Of a stretch of 64,000 bases of DNA, positions 1 through 10,449 are shown piece by piece. The translations under genes and the position numbers were made by a program. Source of the DNA: Neopestalotiopsis rosae (lineage: Eukaryota > Ascomycota > Sordariomycetes > Amphisphaeriales > Sporocadaceae). Under the pieces are notes generated by a model. That model did not search any database. It had not been told where the DNA came from and saw nothing but the letters and a program-made list of their open reading frames with translations. Numbering within the stretch: position 1 is the stretch's first letter; the number at the start of each line of letters is the position of its first letter. The DNA is taken from assembly GCA_023078685.1 (NCBI GenBank), contig JALGAS010000002.1:1302001-1366000 (forward strand). Reading direction: 5' to 3'.

Positions 1-695
1 TCGTCTGGGCTCAGGCTTCAAGCACGGCCATTCCCTTTGGCACTTTGGTCGCCATCTTGATGCTGTGGCTCTGCATCCAAGTTCCTCTGGTATACGTTGG
101 TTCATGGTACGGTTATGTCAAGACGGGAGCCTGGGAGCGCCCTACCAAGACGAGTGCCATTCCTCGACAGATTCCTCAGCAGGCTTGGTACATCAAGAGT
201 CTCCAGGCAATCCTGCTCTCCGGACTCATCCCATTCGCCGTCATCTTCATCGAGCTGCTGTTTGTCTTCCAATCTATGTGGCAAGACAAGAGCGGCTATT
301 ACTATGTTTTCGGCTTTTTGGCTGTAGTGATTGTCATTCTGATCCTGACTATCGCCGAAGTCACGGTTGTGACCGTCTATGTCCAGCTGTGCTCCGAGAA
401 TTACCACTGGTGGTGGCAATCCTTCATGGTTGGTGGTGGAAGTGCTCTTTGGATCTTCTTGTACTGTGTATGGTACTACTTTGCCAAGTTGCACATTTCG
501 GGCTTTGTCAGCTCCATGCTGTTCTTCACCTACAGCTTCATGGGGTGCTGCGTCTACGGTCTGCTCACCGGCACTGTCGGCTTCTTGACCGCATACGCGT
601 TTGTGAGAAGAATTTATGGGTAAGTTTCCCTATTCCGTGTAGACAATTTTCGGTACCTGACTGACACGGCATCTAGAGCTATCAAGGCGGATTAA
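1..695 (+). CDS. TM9/nonaspanin (EMP70 family) membrane protein, 3' end
   Basis: This is the C-terminal part of a transmembrane-9 superfamily protein; the gene starts left of the window. The frame is open from base 3 and begins with the family's WAQASSTAIPFGT segment, followed by several strongly hydrophobic helices. An intron runs from 620 (GTAAGT donor) to 676 (TAG acceptor, with a CTGAC branch site just upstream). Splicing adds a short last exon that ends in A-I-K-A-D and a TAA at 693-695. The terminal K-x-D is the family's COPI-binding Golgi-retention signal, which supports this intron call. Known family members are Golgi/endosomal polytopic proteins involved in membrane-protein sorting. 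The lumenal N-terminal domain is not visible here. Confidence 0.93.
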
Positions 696-1421
696 TGTCT
701 GTGCTAGCGGCACAAATGATTTAATGGGACGAGCTTATTCATGATAGCGGGATCAGTTTCACTCATTTTCCTTTGCTTTTTTACCAAGCATATAAACCGG
801 CGCAACGGCTCGAATTCAAACCCAACTATTTGGCGTCAAAAGGGGCAATGAACCCACTTGTCGAACCCAAAACCCCTGAACAGGAGACTTAAGCAATGTT
901 TAATCAAATGCCGTTCTGTATATAGTCATATGTCAGATCGAATGCAAAAAGAAGAAATTTCAAAACGCACATCATACTCGTGATCAGTACATTTCTATTT
1001 GCTGATAATATATAGCCTATGTACTGGACAATAAGAGGTAATTGTTACCGCCCACATTCTACAACCACGCCCTTGCTATGCAATGCCCCAGTAGTTCATC
1101 ATCTTGGAAATCAAACCCTCCTCTACTCTGTAAATCCGGCATTCTGTGCCTGTTCAATGTCCCTTCTGCTTGTCGTCATTGGAAAATCCAAGGTTTGTAT
1201 ATACCCGAAACTTCAATGTATCGATCCAAATGGAAAGCAAAAAGAATGAAAACGCCCCAAACTCCAATAGCTCATGCGTTGTCGTCATGAAAGCTTTTAC
1301 CCCTCTAGTATTCACATCGCCTGGGGTATCTTCGGCCCTCCTGCGATAGTCGATCTTTGTCCTATCCAGTCCTCTTCCCTCCCGTCTTCCAAGATGCCTT
1401 CTCCGGCCATCTTCTTTCTCT
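696..1421. other. convergent intergenic region
   Basis: This 0.7 kb lies between the ends of two convergent genes (nonaspanin and the mitochondrial carrier) and should hold both 3' UTRs. It is AT-rich. I see no coding or structural feature in it. Confidence 0.6.
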
Positions 1422-2735
1422 TTAGATGCCACAGACCGTCTTCATCCTCTCGTACGTGTAGAAACTGACGGCGACCATGGGAATCACCTTCATGTAGCCA
1501 ATAGTCAAGCCGACAAAGAAACCGGACAATCCGCGCTCCTTGAAAATGAGACCGGCCGTCTCGCCAATGCGCAGACGGTGGCCGTCGCCCACGGCGCCAC
1601 CAACTTGCATGCGCCGCCGAATGACCTCGAGCGGGTACGAGACTGTCTGCGAGACAGCGCCCGAGATGCCGCCGGCCGTGAGCTCGGCCCACGCGCGCAG
1701 TGGCGCAGGCTTGTCGGCGGGGGCGCCCGCGGGCTGGGGCAGCGTCGTGTACTCGCGGACCGAGGGGTGGCGGAACAGATCGCCAGCCGTGTCGTGCGTC
1801 AGGAAGGACATGCCGGCGTAGGGGACCATGCCGAGGATGGTGGTCGAGAAGCCGCGGTAAAAGTTGATGAGACCGGATCGGGGTGTCACGGCGGTCTGCA
1901 CGGCGCTCGTGGCGGCTGTGGCCGTGGCCGTTGCCGAGGTCGAGGTGGCGGTCGCTGACCGTGCTGCTGCCGCGCCGTTGCTGGGTTGTTCGTGATAGAT
2001 TTTCTTACAGATGGCGGAGAGAGAAGAGCTCGTATGCTTGGTCTCAAACGCTAGGCGGACGCGGATAACCTCGAGGGGGTAAGTGAAGAAGACCGAGGTG
2101 ACACCGGCCTGTGCGCCGGCAAAGAAGCGGCGCCACCACGTCTCCTGTGCCGGCGACTTGATCATGAAGGCGCGGAATTGCTCGTAGGCGACGAACTTGA
2201 TGGCGGCATAGGGGTAGATCTTGAGTAGAGTGGCCGAGTGGCCCCGGAAAAGACCTGGGACACCGTTGCCGGCGTAGATGTCGCGCACTGCCCGCGCAAA
2301 GCCGGCCCATGAGTTTTGATATTTAGCGAACTGCGGATTGCTCGTCTGGAAGAGGATCTTGACACGGTCGAGCGGCGCGACGGTCGTCTTGGCCTATCAA
2401 TTGGGGTAGATGTTAGCAATCTGTCTCTTGTCTGACCCGCCTGGCTGACCAAGCATAGATCTACTTACCGCACAACCTGCCAGTCCACCAGCGACACCTG
2501 ACCGTATCATGTAGTCCATGCTGTGCTTGTCTGGCCGCTTTTTTGTCCTTGGCTTGGCCGGGGCGTCGACGTCGTCTGGTATTTGCGGCGGCGTATCCGG
2601 GGCTCTGGCCGCTCCTCCACCCGTCATGACGCCCCCGGCCTTCCTAAGGGCGCCGTCCATCTTGCCTACGATGCTGTCCGCGTGACCTTCTCTGGGAATG
2701 GGTATATCGGACATGGAAGCATCTTGTGTCGGCAT
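1422..2735 (-). CDS. mitochondrial carrier, LEU5-like (CoA transport type)
   Basis: Two exons (2735-2469 and 2393-1422) separated by a 75-bp GTAAGT...TAG intron give 412 aa. Three solute-carrier repeats are visible, with PLDRVK (about residue 97), PLEVIR (195) and PLEVIR (343) signatures, each followed by the usual paired helices. The family imports metabolites across the inner mitochondrial membrane. The arrangement and wording of repeat 1 match the LEU5/SLC25A42 group, which in yeast is needed for mitochondrial coenzyme A accumulation. The start at 2735 is the first true ATG in the open frame; an ATG at 2714 is an alternative. The N-terminal 75 residues are proline-rich and charged. An Ala/Thr/Ser-rich insert (about residues 230-258) enlarges the loop between repeats 2 and 3. 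LEU5 identity is inferred; carrier membership is clear. Confidence 0.88.
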
Positions 2736-3737
2736 TCCCCCCTTTCGTGTACCGTAGGCTCTTCCTCCGTAATGTGGAAGGTCGAGACTGTGGTTCGTTG
2801 TGGTCTCGAATGCTCGCGTGAGCTGCGTAATTCCGGTCTTCTGGTTGGGCGGATTCTTTCTTCCAGAGCGCAAGGGCTTGGACTGAGGCCTTTCCCGGGA
2901 ACAAAGGAAGAGTAAGCGAAGAGATGCGGCGGAGTCCGGTCACCGACTGACGCTCTTCTCTGCTGAATATACGGGTAGCAAGTCTATTTGAAAAAAGTGA
3001 AAGAACAACAAATAAGAGAAGGGCAAAAATCCAAGACAAACTTGTTACGACACCCAACAGACAGCGATCTGGGGAAATGTGGGCATGGGAGAGTAGTAGC
3101 GCGCAGAGGCAGCGGCCCCTCGTGATTGATTGACTCGGTACAGTAGCGCGGTAAACCGGAGAACGAACAACGAAAGACCCCTAACGCCTGCACTTTGCGA
3201 CGCTAACCGCGGACGTCATTTCTCTCTTCTCCTCGCTAAACCTCCACATTTTACCATTCTCCAGGCCGAAGTTTGCCGAGCAATTCCGGCCGCAGCACTA
3301 AGACCAAAAAGAACAATTCCATTGTCCGTTTGTATAAACAGGGACCCGCGTTCTATAATAATGCTATGTTGCTATGGTCCAACGACGTCGAATAAAAATG
3401 GTCCAGCTGCAAGTTCGTTTTCTTTTCATCTACAAAATATATTGAAATGAACCTCTTTCCATAACCAATTCCAGCACGCTCGCAACGCGGCCATGTCCCA
3501 AAGAATGCAAGTCTCACATCGCGCCCACCAATAGTTGCCTTCATGTCCAAACCACCAAAGTAGTATACTTCGACTTGAGCCCCACACGCCCAGAGCTTTG
3601 GCCTATCCTCGAAGCAAGGGTTGAGATGATTAGACAGACCAAGCCTTAGGTCTGTCAACATGAACAGTAGCTATTCGACATGTACTTACACTGTACAAAT
3701 TGTCAATATGGCCTCACCATCAGCGAGGTCCGCCTCG
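2736..3737. other. intergenic, upstream of the carrier gene
   Basis: About 1 kb holding the promoter and 5' leader of the mitochondrial carrier, then the 3' flank of paralog copy 1. Several overlapping open frames exist, but none has coding character in my reading. Confidence 0.5.
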
Positions 3738-4551
3738 TCATTGTAACCTCCACGGATTGTCGTCTAATTCGTTATCCGGCGTAATGTCGTGATGCCGGTA
3801 CCCTGCACGGGAGGCTGGTGTTGACGACGGCAGGCGAGGCAGGTCATGAAGGGCGTTCCTTTCGGAGCCCACCGACGTGCCTGTCAAATTATATAGCGAT
3901 GAGTTGTTTCGACCACGTTCGTATCGGGGAAGTCGACCCTCTTCGGCGCCCATGAGAACTCGCAGCCCGTCCAATAATGAGAGTACAAGGCTTCTGATCA
4001 TTTTCCAGGGGTCGATCGACGCACATTTCTGAAGACATTCTCGTAGATATTCTTGGAGACCGAAGGCTACAAGTATGCCAATTTGAGTCCCCATCGGTGT
4101 CCAAAGGAAAAGACTTCTACTATCACCGTTGTGCAAAGATCTGAAAAAGACCAAGACCATTGCAACACAGGAGAGATGCCAGATACAAATACTACCGAAA
4201 TGCTGCATGTCAGCCCTGGTGGCAGCAGTACAAAGCACGAGTGTGTGTCTAGGCTTTCTGGTTTTGGGGCCAAATGAAAATGAACTGACAGAACAAAATC
4301 GTAGGTCTTCGTGGCTTCCAGAAATGACAGCCAAACGAAGGCGCCAAGGAGGCCTAGCCATAAGAAATAAGGTCTATACACATGTTTGAGTCTCTTCTCG
4401 CAACTGGAATAAGATTTGATACTCACGTGGCTACCGACATCAGCATATGATCATCGTTCTTTCCCAATGTGCCAGTGACAACACTGATGAGAGCAGGTAT
4501 TGCTGATATGATATAGAGTGCTCGCCTGACCAAGGTAACTTTAGCTTGCAT
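3738..4551 (-). CDS. tandem 4-TM protein family, copy 1 (C-terminally extended)
   Basis: Three exons: 4551-4427, 4373-4290 and 4191-3738, with introns of 53 and 98 bp, both phase 2; product 220 aa. Exon 1 encodes helix 1 (about residues 10-29). Exon 2 (84 nt) encodes helix 2, which is rich in Trp/Leu/Phe and ends near L-E-A-T-K. Exon 3 encodes helix 3 (I-C-I-W-H-L start) and helix 4 (F-L-W-T-P start, G-L-Q-E end), then an amphipathic stretch ending R-L-P. Copies 2-5 stop just after R-L-P-x. Here the frame runs on about 60 polar residues, suggesting a lost stop or a retained longer form. The second donor is GTCAGT, a weaker form chosen because it restores the 84-nt exon. Function is unknown; I do not recognise the family. 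Confidence 0.68.
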
Positions 4552-7328
4552 TGTCACTGGAGCTGGCTCTCTTCGATCAATACAGTTGAGGATAGCTGAC
4601 TATGTATGTTCAGTGGACAATGAAAACCAGAGACTGTGTCATATGGAAGAGGGTAATGAGTTGGCCCGTAGACAAGACTGGTGCGACTGCCAGGGAGGAG
4701 CAATCAGAGGAACGCGAAAAACTGGTATGAGGATCCTGGATACCGATAGAGCAGCCTGCCGTCGATCTCAGACTTTCGAAATCGTTTGGGCGGTGGTCAA
4801 TGGTGGGAAATGTTTTTTGTGAAGAAACCAAAACAGAGAGAACATGACATTGTATCGATGATTTGAGCGCAGGAGGTCCCTGGCCAGGTGAAAGTTGCCC
4901 TCTTGGTAAACCATCATGCGGTGTATGTTCCTATTGGCCATTTCTTTTGTGGACTCGATTAGGACACCCGCACGAAGGCTGACAACGATCTATGAAAGGG
5001 ATCCCTTCGGTCACATCCCTGCTGGCAATCGACTGCATACATAAAGTTTCTGCAATCACACAGCAAAATGCAGGCCCCTGCTGGATTGGCCCTGTCACAG
5101 TGTGAGAAATACACGATATGATGATCACAAGGTCTTGGCTTCACTGTCTCGCGCCTTCACGTCGCGCTGCCAAAGATGTAGGATCTTCAAAAAGGTAGCT
5201 AAGTTTTCTTGTCAGGGTCTAATCCGTGGTTATATATCCGTACGACTCCTCAAGGATGATTAACCTTACATCGGTACTTTGCTCCACCTACTGGCCCTCT
5301 GATCTGCTTACCTAGTATCCCTTCATACTATTTATGCTAGCAGTGTACGGCTAATGGACATCAGCTGTGGAAGTAAACAGAAACTGGCTTGGTTCTGTTG
5401 GTAGAATCCCGATGGGAGGTGCTGGGTCCTCGCGCGGGGCAGGTAACGATCTAACGTTTATTGTTCTTGAGGAGGTGAACAGTGCATTCAACACTGCAGT
5501 CTATTCGCTAGCCAGAGTTGTCCTGCCGGGCGGACACACTTTTCGTGCCTCCTGGCCTGCGATCAGTTAAGTTTTGACCAGGGGTGCTCATGTTCACTTC
5601 CGCCGGGCGGCGCGCAGCTATCTACCTCTCCCCTGATGACGCACTATGCTTGGCACAGCCCAAGAATATTATTATGTATGGCAATTCCGACACAACTTGT
5701 CGGTTTCCACGATGAAGTATTTCTGCTGCCATCCCGAGATCTAGCCGCATCCCAATCTCTTTGTTACATTGTCAAGTAGACAAAATCTAATAACCTCCAT
5801 CCATTTCGTAGTATAATTACCATTTATAGCTAAGCTTCCCAAGCACAAACAGAGCAAGCTATCCCTTTATGGCAAGTAACTATAGATAGTCCATGGAGTT
5901 TATCCTTTCTAAGATAGTATCACTCAACTATTTATTGCAGAAGGAGTTGTTCGATTTAATCCTATATCATAGTATCTTCGGGGACAGTACGATGATGCAT
6001 CACACGATTATGAATAAAAAACCGAGAAAAATAAAGAAAAATAAAATGCCACTATTCAAAACAGAGCCAGAATAATTTCGCAGGAATGTATATATGAGAA
6101 ACACGCTTTTGAAGTCTAAAGGCGGAAATAATCCTAATTGAAACGCAAAAGGTGTTCATAAAAAGAAAGTACTTTCGTTGGCCTTGCCATTTTCCGCTGA
6201 AAGAGAGCAGAGAAACGCCCGTGATACCCCTATACTGATGATGTGAGTGTCACAGATTTTGCAAAATGAGAGATCTCTGGTCATGGTTCATAAAGTCGAC
6301 GAGTGGTTGAATTCGAAGAACGAGTATTGGGAATAATATACACCATAACTGTGGAAAAGTTGGGGGAATTTTGAAAAGAGAGCCAAATCAAGAGCACGAC
6401 TGACATGACCTATAGATAATAAAGTCTACGTAGAGACATCAGTCATAATCTTCTCAAATCGGAATGTAAATGGCACACCTACGTATTTCACACACTGAGG
6501 AGGCGGTCGTTTTGTTTTGTAAATGTACCAATAACTAAAATGGACAACGTGGACGTTATCGCCATGATGTTGATCCCCTTCTCGGTCTTTTGATACGACC
6601 AGTGCCCAAAATTGAGAGTGAAATCGAAAAAGGTCTACATCTAAGACAGTAATGTGTGTACAAACAGATTAAATAACCCTACCCGTGTGTCACTAGAAGG
6701 ATGCTGCGATACACAGCCACAAGTGGCGCTTTCGTCCGCATTCACTGGTAAGGTATGTTCATCTTGTGCTAGTAAGAAGAACAGTCCAGCGATCATGTGT
6801 CGGGCCTTCGGCTTGCTAGCCGTCATCCACGTCCTAGGTCTCATGTCTTCAGAATTTGATAGCTTGGCAAATAACCTAGGTTCTCTTTTCGCCATTATAA
6901 AGACTCACCCTACTTCGTGCGTATGTACTCATCTGTATGCAGCAAACGCACATCCTACCTATATCACGTCGAGAAATGAGGCACTAATGTCAGATATGAT
7001 TAAATTGCGCGCATTTACAACACTTCACAAAACTCTTTTTCGTTAACATTTGTCGATTGTATAAATTCAGCTCCACCGAGAGCCTATCGTCTTCTCATAC
7101 GAATCTCGAACAAAGACAAGCCACCTTTGCCTATTTCTGTTCGTAAAGGTCTTGCTATAGTCCGTTGAGCGTCCAGCCCATTGGCCGACCCACATCCAAC
7201 ACGCTATAGTGATGTGTTAAGCCGAATAATATGCGCGCAATTGATCTTGGTGAAATATGCAGGAAATTCCAAATTTGCGAGAATATGCGTTTGCAAGGCA
7301 TATGAACAAGTACGAGGCAGCTGTTCGC
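4552..7328. other. intergenic spacer between copies 1 and 2
   Basis: About 2.8 kb of AT-rich sequence. Short open frames on both strands (for example 6641-6895 and 6654-7046) lack support from splice structure or recognisable domains. I see no decayed family copy here. Confidence 0.45.
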
Positions 7329-7919
7329 TCATAAGGGGAGCCGTGTGTCGTCCTCACCCAGAACAAGTCGTAATCCATTGAGAAGAGACAAGAGAAGAGC
7401 GCGGAGCTGTCTCCAAGAAAGAAATGAGGCACATTCCTTCAGGCCGATGGCAATGAATATTCCTAGTTGGATTGCCAGAGGTGCTAAGTCGAGATTGTCG
7501 TTGATTTTTGATGCGAAGGCGTCGAGAAAGGCAAGTACCGTGCCGACGCAAATAAGATGGTAGATGCAGGTTCTGTTTGGCATTAAGTCAGCCTCCCAAC
7601 ATTCTTCCGACGAAAAGAAATGGCATCAAGTACATAAAAAATATGGAAGCCTGGGATATTTCTAAAAAGCATAGCCAGACGAAGGCAACAAGCAGGACCA
7701 ACCACGCAAAATGTAATCTGAGTATATACTAGATGTTAGCTATTTGACGGATGTACCACCAAAAGAGTTGAAAACAACTAACGTAGTGCTAGCAATCAAT
7801 GCATGATCGCCATTCTTATTACTGAGGGAGCCAGTAACTATAATAGCAAATGCAAGGATTGTTGATGTTATATAGGTACCCCATCTAAAGGTTAACATTA
7901 ACCCTGGGCGTATTACCAT
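7329..7919 (-). CDS. tandem 4-TM protein family, copy 2
   Basis: Exons 7919-7783, 7717-7634 (84 nt) and 7572-7329 give 154 aa. The introns are 65 bp (GTTAGT donor, CAG acceptor) and 61 bp (GTACTT donor, CAG acceptor), both phase 2. Helix 1 follows a short basic N-terminus and precedes a polar turn (N-K-N-G-D-H). Helix 2 fills exon 2. Helix 3 begins T-C-I-Y-H-L. Helix 4 contains Q-L-G-I-F-I-A-I-G-L-K-E-C. The tail is an amphipathic helix ending E-D-D-T-R-L-P-L at the stop. An ATG seven codons further in (7898) is an alternative start. All junctions stay in frame, so the copy looks intact. Role unknown; four hydrophobic helices indicate an integral membrane protein. Confidence 0.75.
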
Positions 7920-9876
7920 TCTGTTGTTTGTGATTGTTTTTGTTGCGCTGCCAATTTTCGATCGTAATAAGTGCCTAGGTAGAAAGAGTATCGCGGGCTG
8001 TGATATGCGATTTGTAAAGCCAGTTTCGGTCGGAAGCACAAAATAAGAGATATCTCAACTCAAGAAAAAATAGAATTAAAAATCAAGAAAGCATGTGAAC
8101 GGGTGGAAAGAAACGAGTGATCTCGAAGAAATAATGTTCTGCTGAATGAAAGTTGGAGAAGGTATATTTAGGTGGTTCTACCTTATCCTTACCTACCTAC
8201 CTGCGCCTACCTCTTTTTTTCCCTTCCCATTGCTCTGCCAAATGGATTTGGCTTACTGGCACCGGAACTTGTTTAGGCTTAGAAATGCGCCTGATTGACC
8301 GACGCCCTGCTGTGCCAGTACCCCCCCGCGCACTTTTGACTTCTCCTGCTACGTACCAGTAGATTTTTCGCAGTCGACGCTAGCATTATGACTGGGTGGC
8401 ATGAGGCGGGTCCTATTCTCTAACCTGGTACTCGGCGCCAATTGTGCTGTAGTGCAAGCAACGCTCTTTACTCTTTCGACCCGAAGTACTTAACATCGTA
8501 GATTCCAGCTCTTTTCCCCAGTCGCAACGAAGCGCAATGCGTTACGCGCGACTTCCCTCGCTCAAACCGCTCTGCACTGTGATCCCGTGGTGGAAGCAAC
8601 GCATCCTTGCTCTACTCCTCCGAACTTCTACGCGTGGCGGCGGCCTGGTAGATGTCTGAGTACATCCCAAAGTGGTGTACATGACCTTCGGCCACCTCAT
8701 CCTCGTCACAAAGCCCGACTAAAACGAGGTCATTCTTTTAGTAGCAATCATCATTTCTCATAAGAACCCCATCATCTCAAAAAGTTGAACATTCAAAAAG
8801 GATCATACTTCGGGGTTCGAGCATGAAGACTTGTTGCCATTACACGTACGTGGTACGCTAATGATGTTGGATAGCTTCTCCATTTAATTGTGACCAGGTA
8901 ACAAGCACTATAAGAAAATACAATAGTTCAGAGCTTCAGCGTCTTAAGCCACGACCGGAAGTTGCCGGGCAACGTATTGTCAAATTGCTTCTCCAATTTT
9001 CAACCACGATATGTTCACTTATCTCTGCTCTCCTCGAAGGGAGATTTTGCATTCACTTCGCGAATAAATGTGAGACAACACCTTCGAACGTCTTTGTTCT
9101 GGTCTTGACGACTACCGAGAGGGTCTTGTCCAATATTATGTGTGTCGGTTGTACTGAACGGACGAGAGGAATTATACTATCTTCTATCGACAATGAGTCC
9201 GCCGAGGACGCAATTCATCAATACGAGAACCCATTCCACTAACTGCAAAAATGAAAATCAATGAGCGATACTTATTGAAATCTGCCTACTTTACGGATGC
9301 ATCTTTGATTTATCCTGCTTGCTCTGCCAGATGACATGTAGCTAACCCGATCAAGTAGTCGACGTATCGAAGCCCTTAAAATCCGGACGCTTAGATATTT
9401 CTTTTGAGCTCGCAACTACACAATTGTCTTTCTCGCTTCATCGATCACGTTGATTTCTCACAACAGGGTAACACATGACGAGACGTGCGTCTCAAACTGT
9501 TTATTCTTAACACAACAACGTGAGATCTATCTACAAATGCACTCAAAGGCTAAAATGTTCGCGCAGACATGAAGGAATGTTGCCTTTGCCTCTTCCTCAT
9601 TAGCTCAAAAAGGTGCTATCTCGGGTTCTCCGTTGACTTTTGGATACTTTGGTAAGCTGTTCAAGATTCAGCCTCCATGATAGACGTTTCGAGCTGAAAG
9701 GTGTCCCTTCTTTTACGGCTGACGTTGAGCGCGACATCAGTCTTTGTTCTCCTGGAATCATGATCGCCTAGGATGATGTCAATCTCGTATGAAGGAGATG
9801 GTACTTTTATGGTACAATAGGGCCAAGTGTCTGAGGCGCCACCAGTATATCTAATAGTGTAGGACAAGACCCCGGG
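7920..9876. other. intergenic spacer between copies 2 and 3
   Basis: About 2 kb. It holds the putative promoter of copy 2 and the 3' flank of copy 3. A short pyrimidine-rich TACCTACCTACC run lies near 8200. The open frame at 8985-9242 has no recognisable domain and I do not call it. Confidence 0.45.
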
Positions 9877-10449
9877 TCACACAGGAAGCCGATCATCTTC
9901 AGCGCCCATGAGAAGTCGCAGCCCATCAAGGAAAGACAAGAGGACTCCACGGACCTTTCTCCAGGATAGTACCGCAGCGCATTCCTGGAGGCCGACGGCT
10001 AGGAATATGCCCAGTTGGACTGCGAAAGGCGTCCAAAGGAGGAGAGTACCGTTACTGCTATTGTTGTTGTGAATATAGCTGAGGAAGTCCAACGTCGTCG
10101 CAATGCAGACGAGATGATAGACACAAGTACTATATGCGAGATTGCACCGTTAGTGGGCGGGAGAGTTGAATGCACCGATAGAAAGAGCATACACAATGAA
10201 TTCTGAGTCTTTGGAAACCTCTAGAAAGGAGACCCAGATGAAGAGGAGCAATAATGTAAACCATAGCATGTATTGTCTAAGAAGTTCACATGTCAGTAAT
10301 AATTAATTTTACACGAAATCCAAGGTGTAAACCCACAAGGCTATGACGACCAATATGCGACCACCTGCTTTTGCAAATGTGCTAGTGACCAGGATGGCTG
10401 ATGCAGATATCGTTGCTGCGAGGTAAATCCGCCTTGGTAATTTTTGCAT
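9877..10449 (-). CDS. tandem 4-TM protein family, copy 3
   Basis: Exons 10449-10337 (113 nt), 10276-10193 (84 nt) and 10129-9877 give 149 aa. The introns are 60 bp and 63 bp, both phase 2. Helix 1 follows M-Q-K-L-P-R-R. Helix 2 contains L-L-L-L-F-I-W-V-S-F-L-E. Helix 3 starts T-C-V-Y-H-L-V-C. A polar loop (H-N-N-N-S-S-N-G) leads to helix 4 (L-W-T-P-F-A-V-Q-L-G-I-F). The tail ends E-D-D-R-L-P-V at the stop. This copy and copy 2 are the most alike in helix 4 and the tail. Donors are GTGGGT and GTGTAT, acceptors TTAG and ATAG. It looks intact. No homologue of known function is recognised. Confidence 0.75.
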
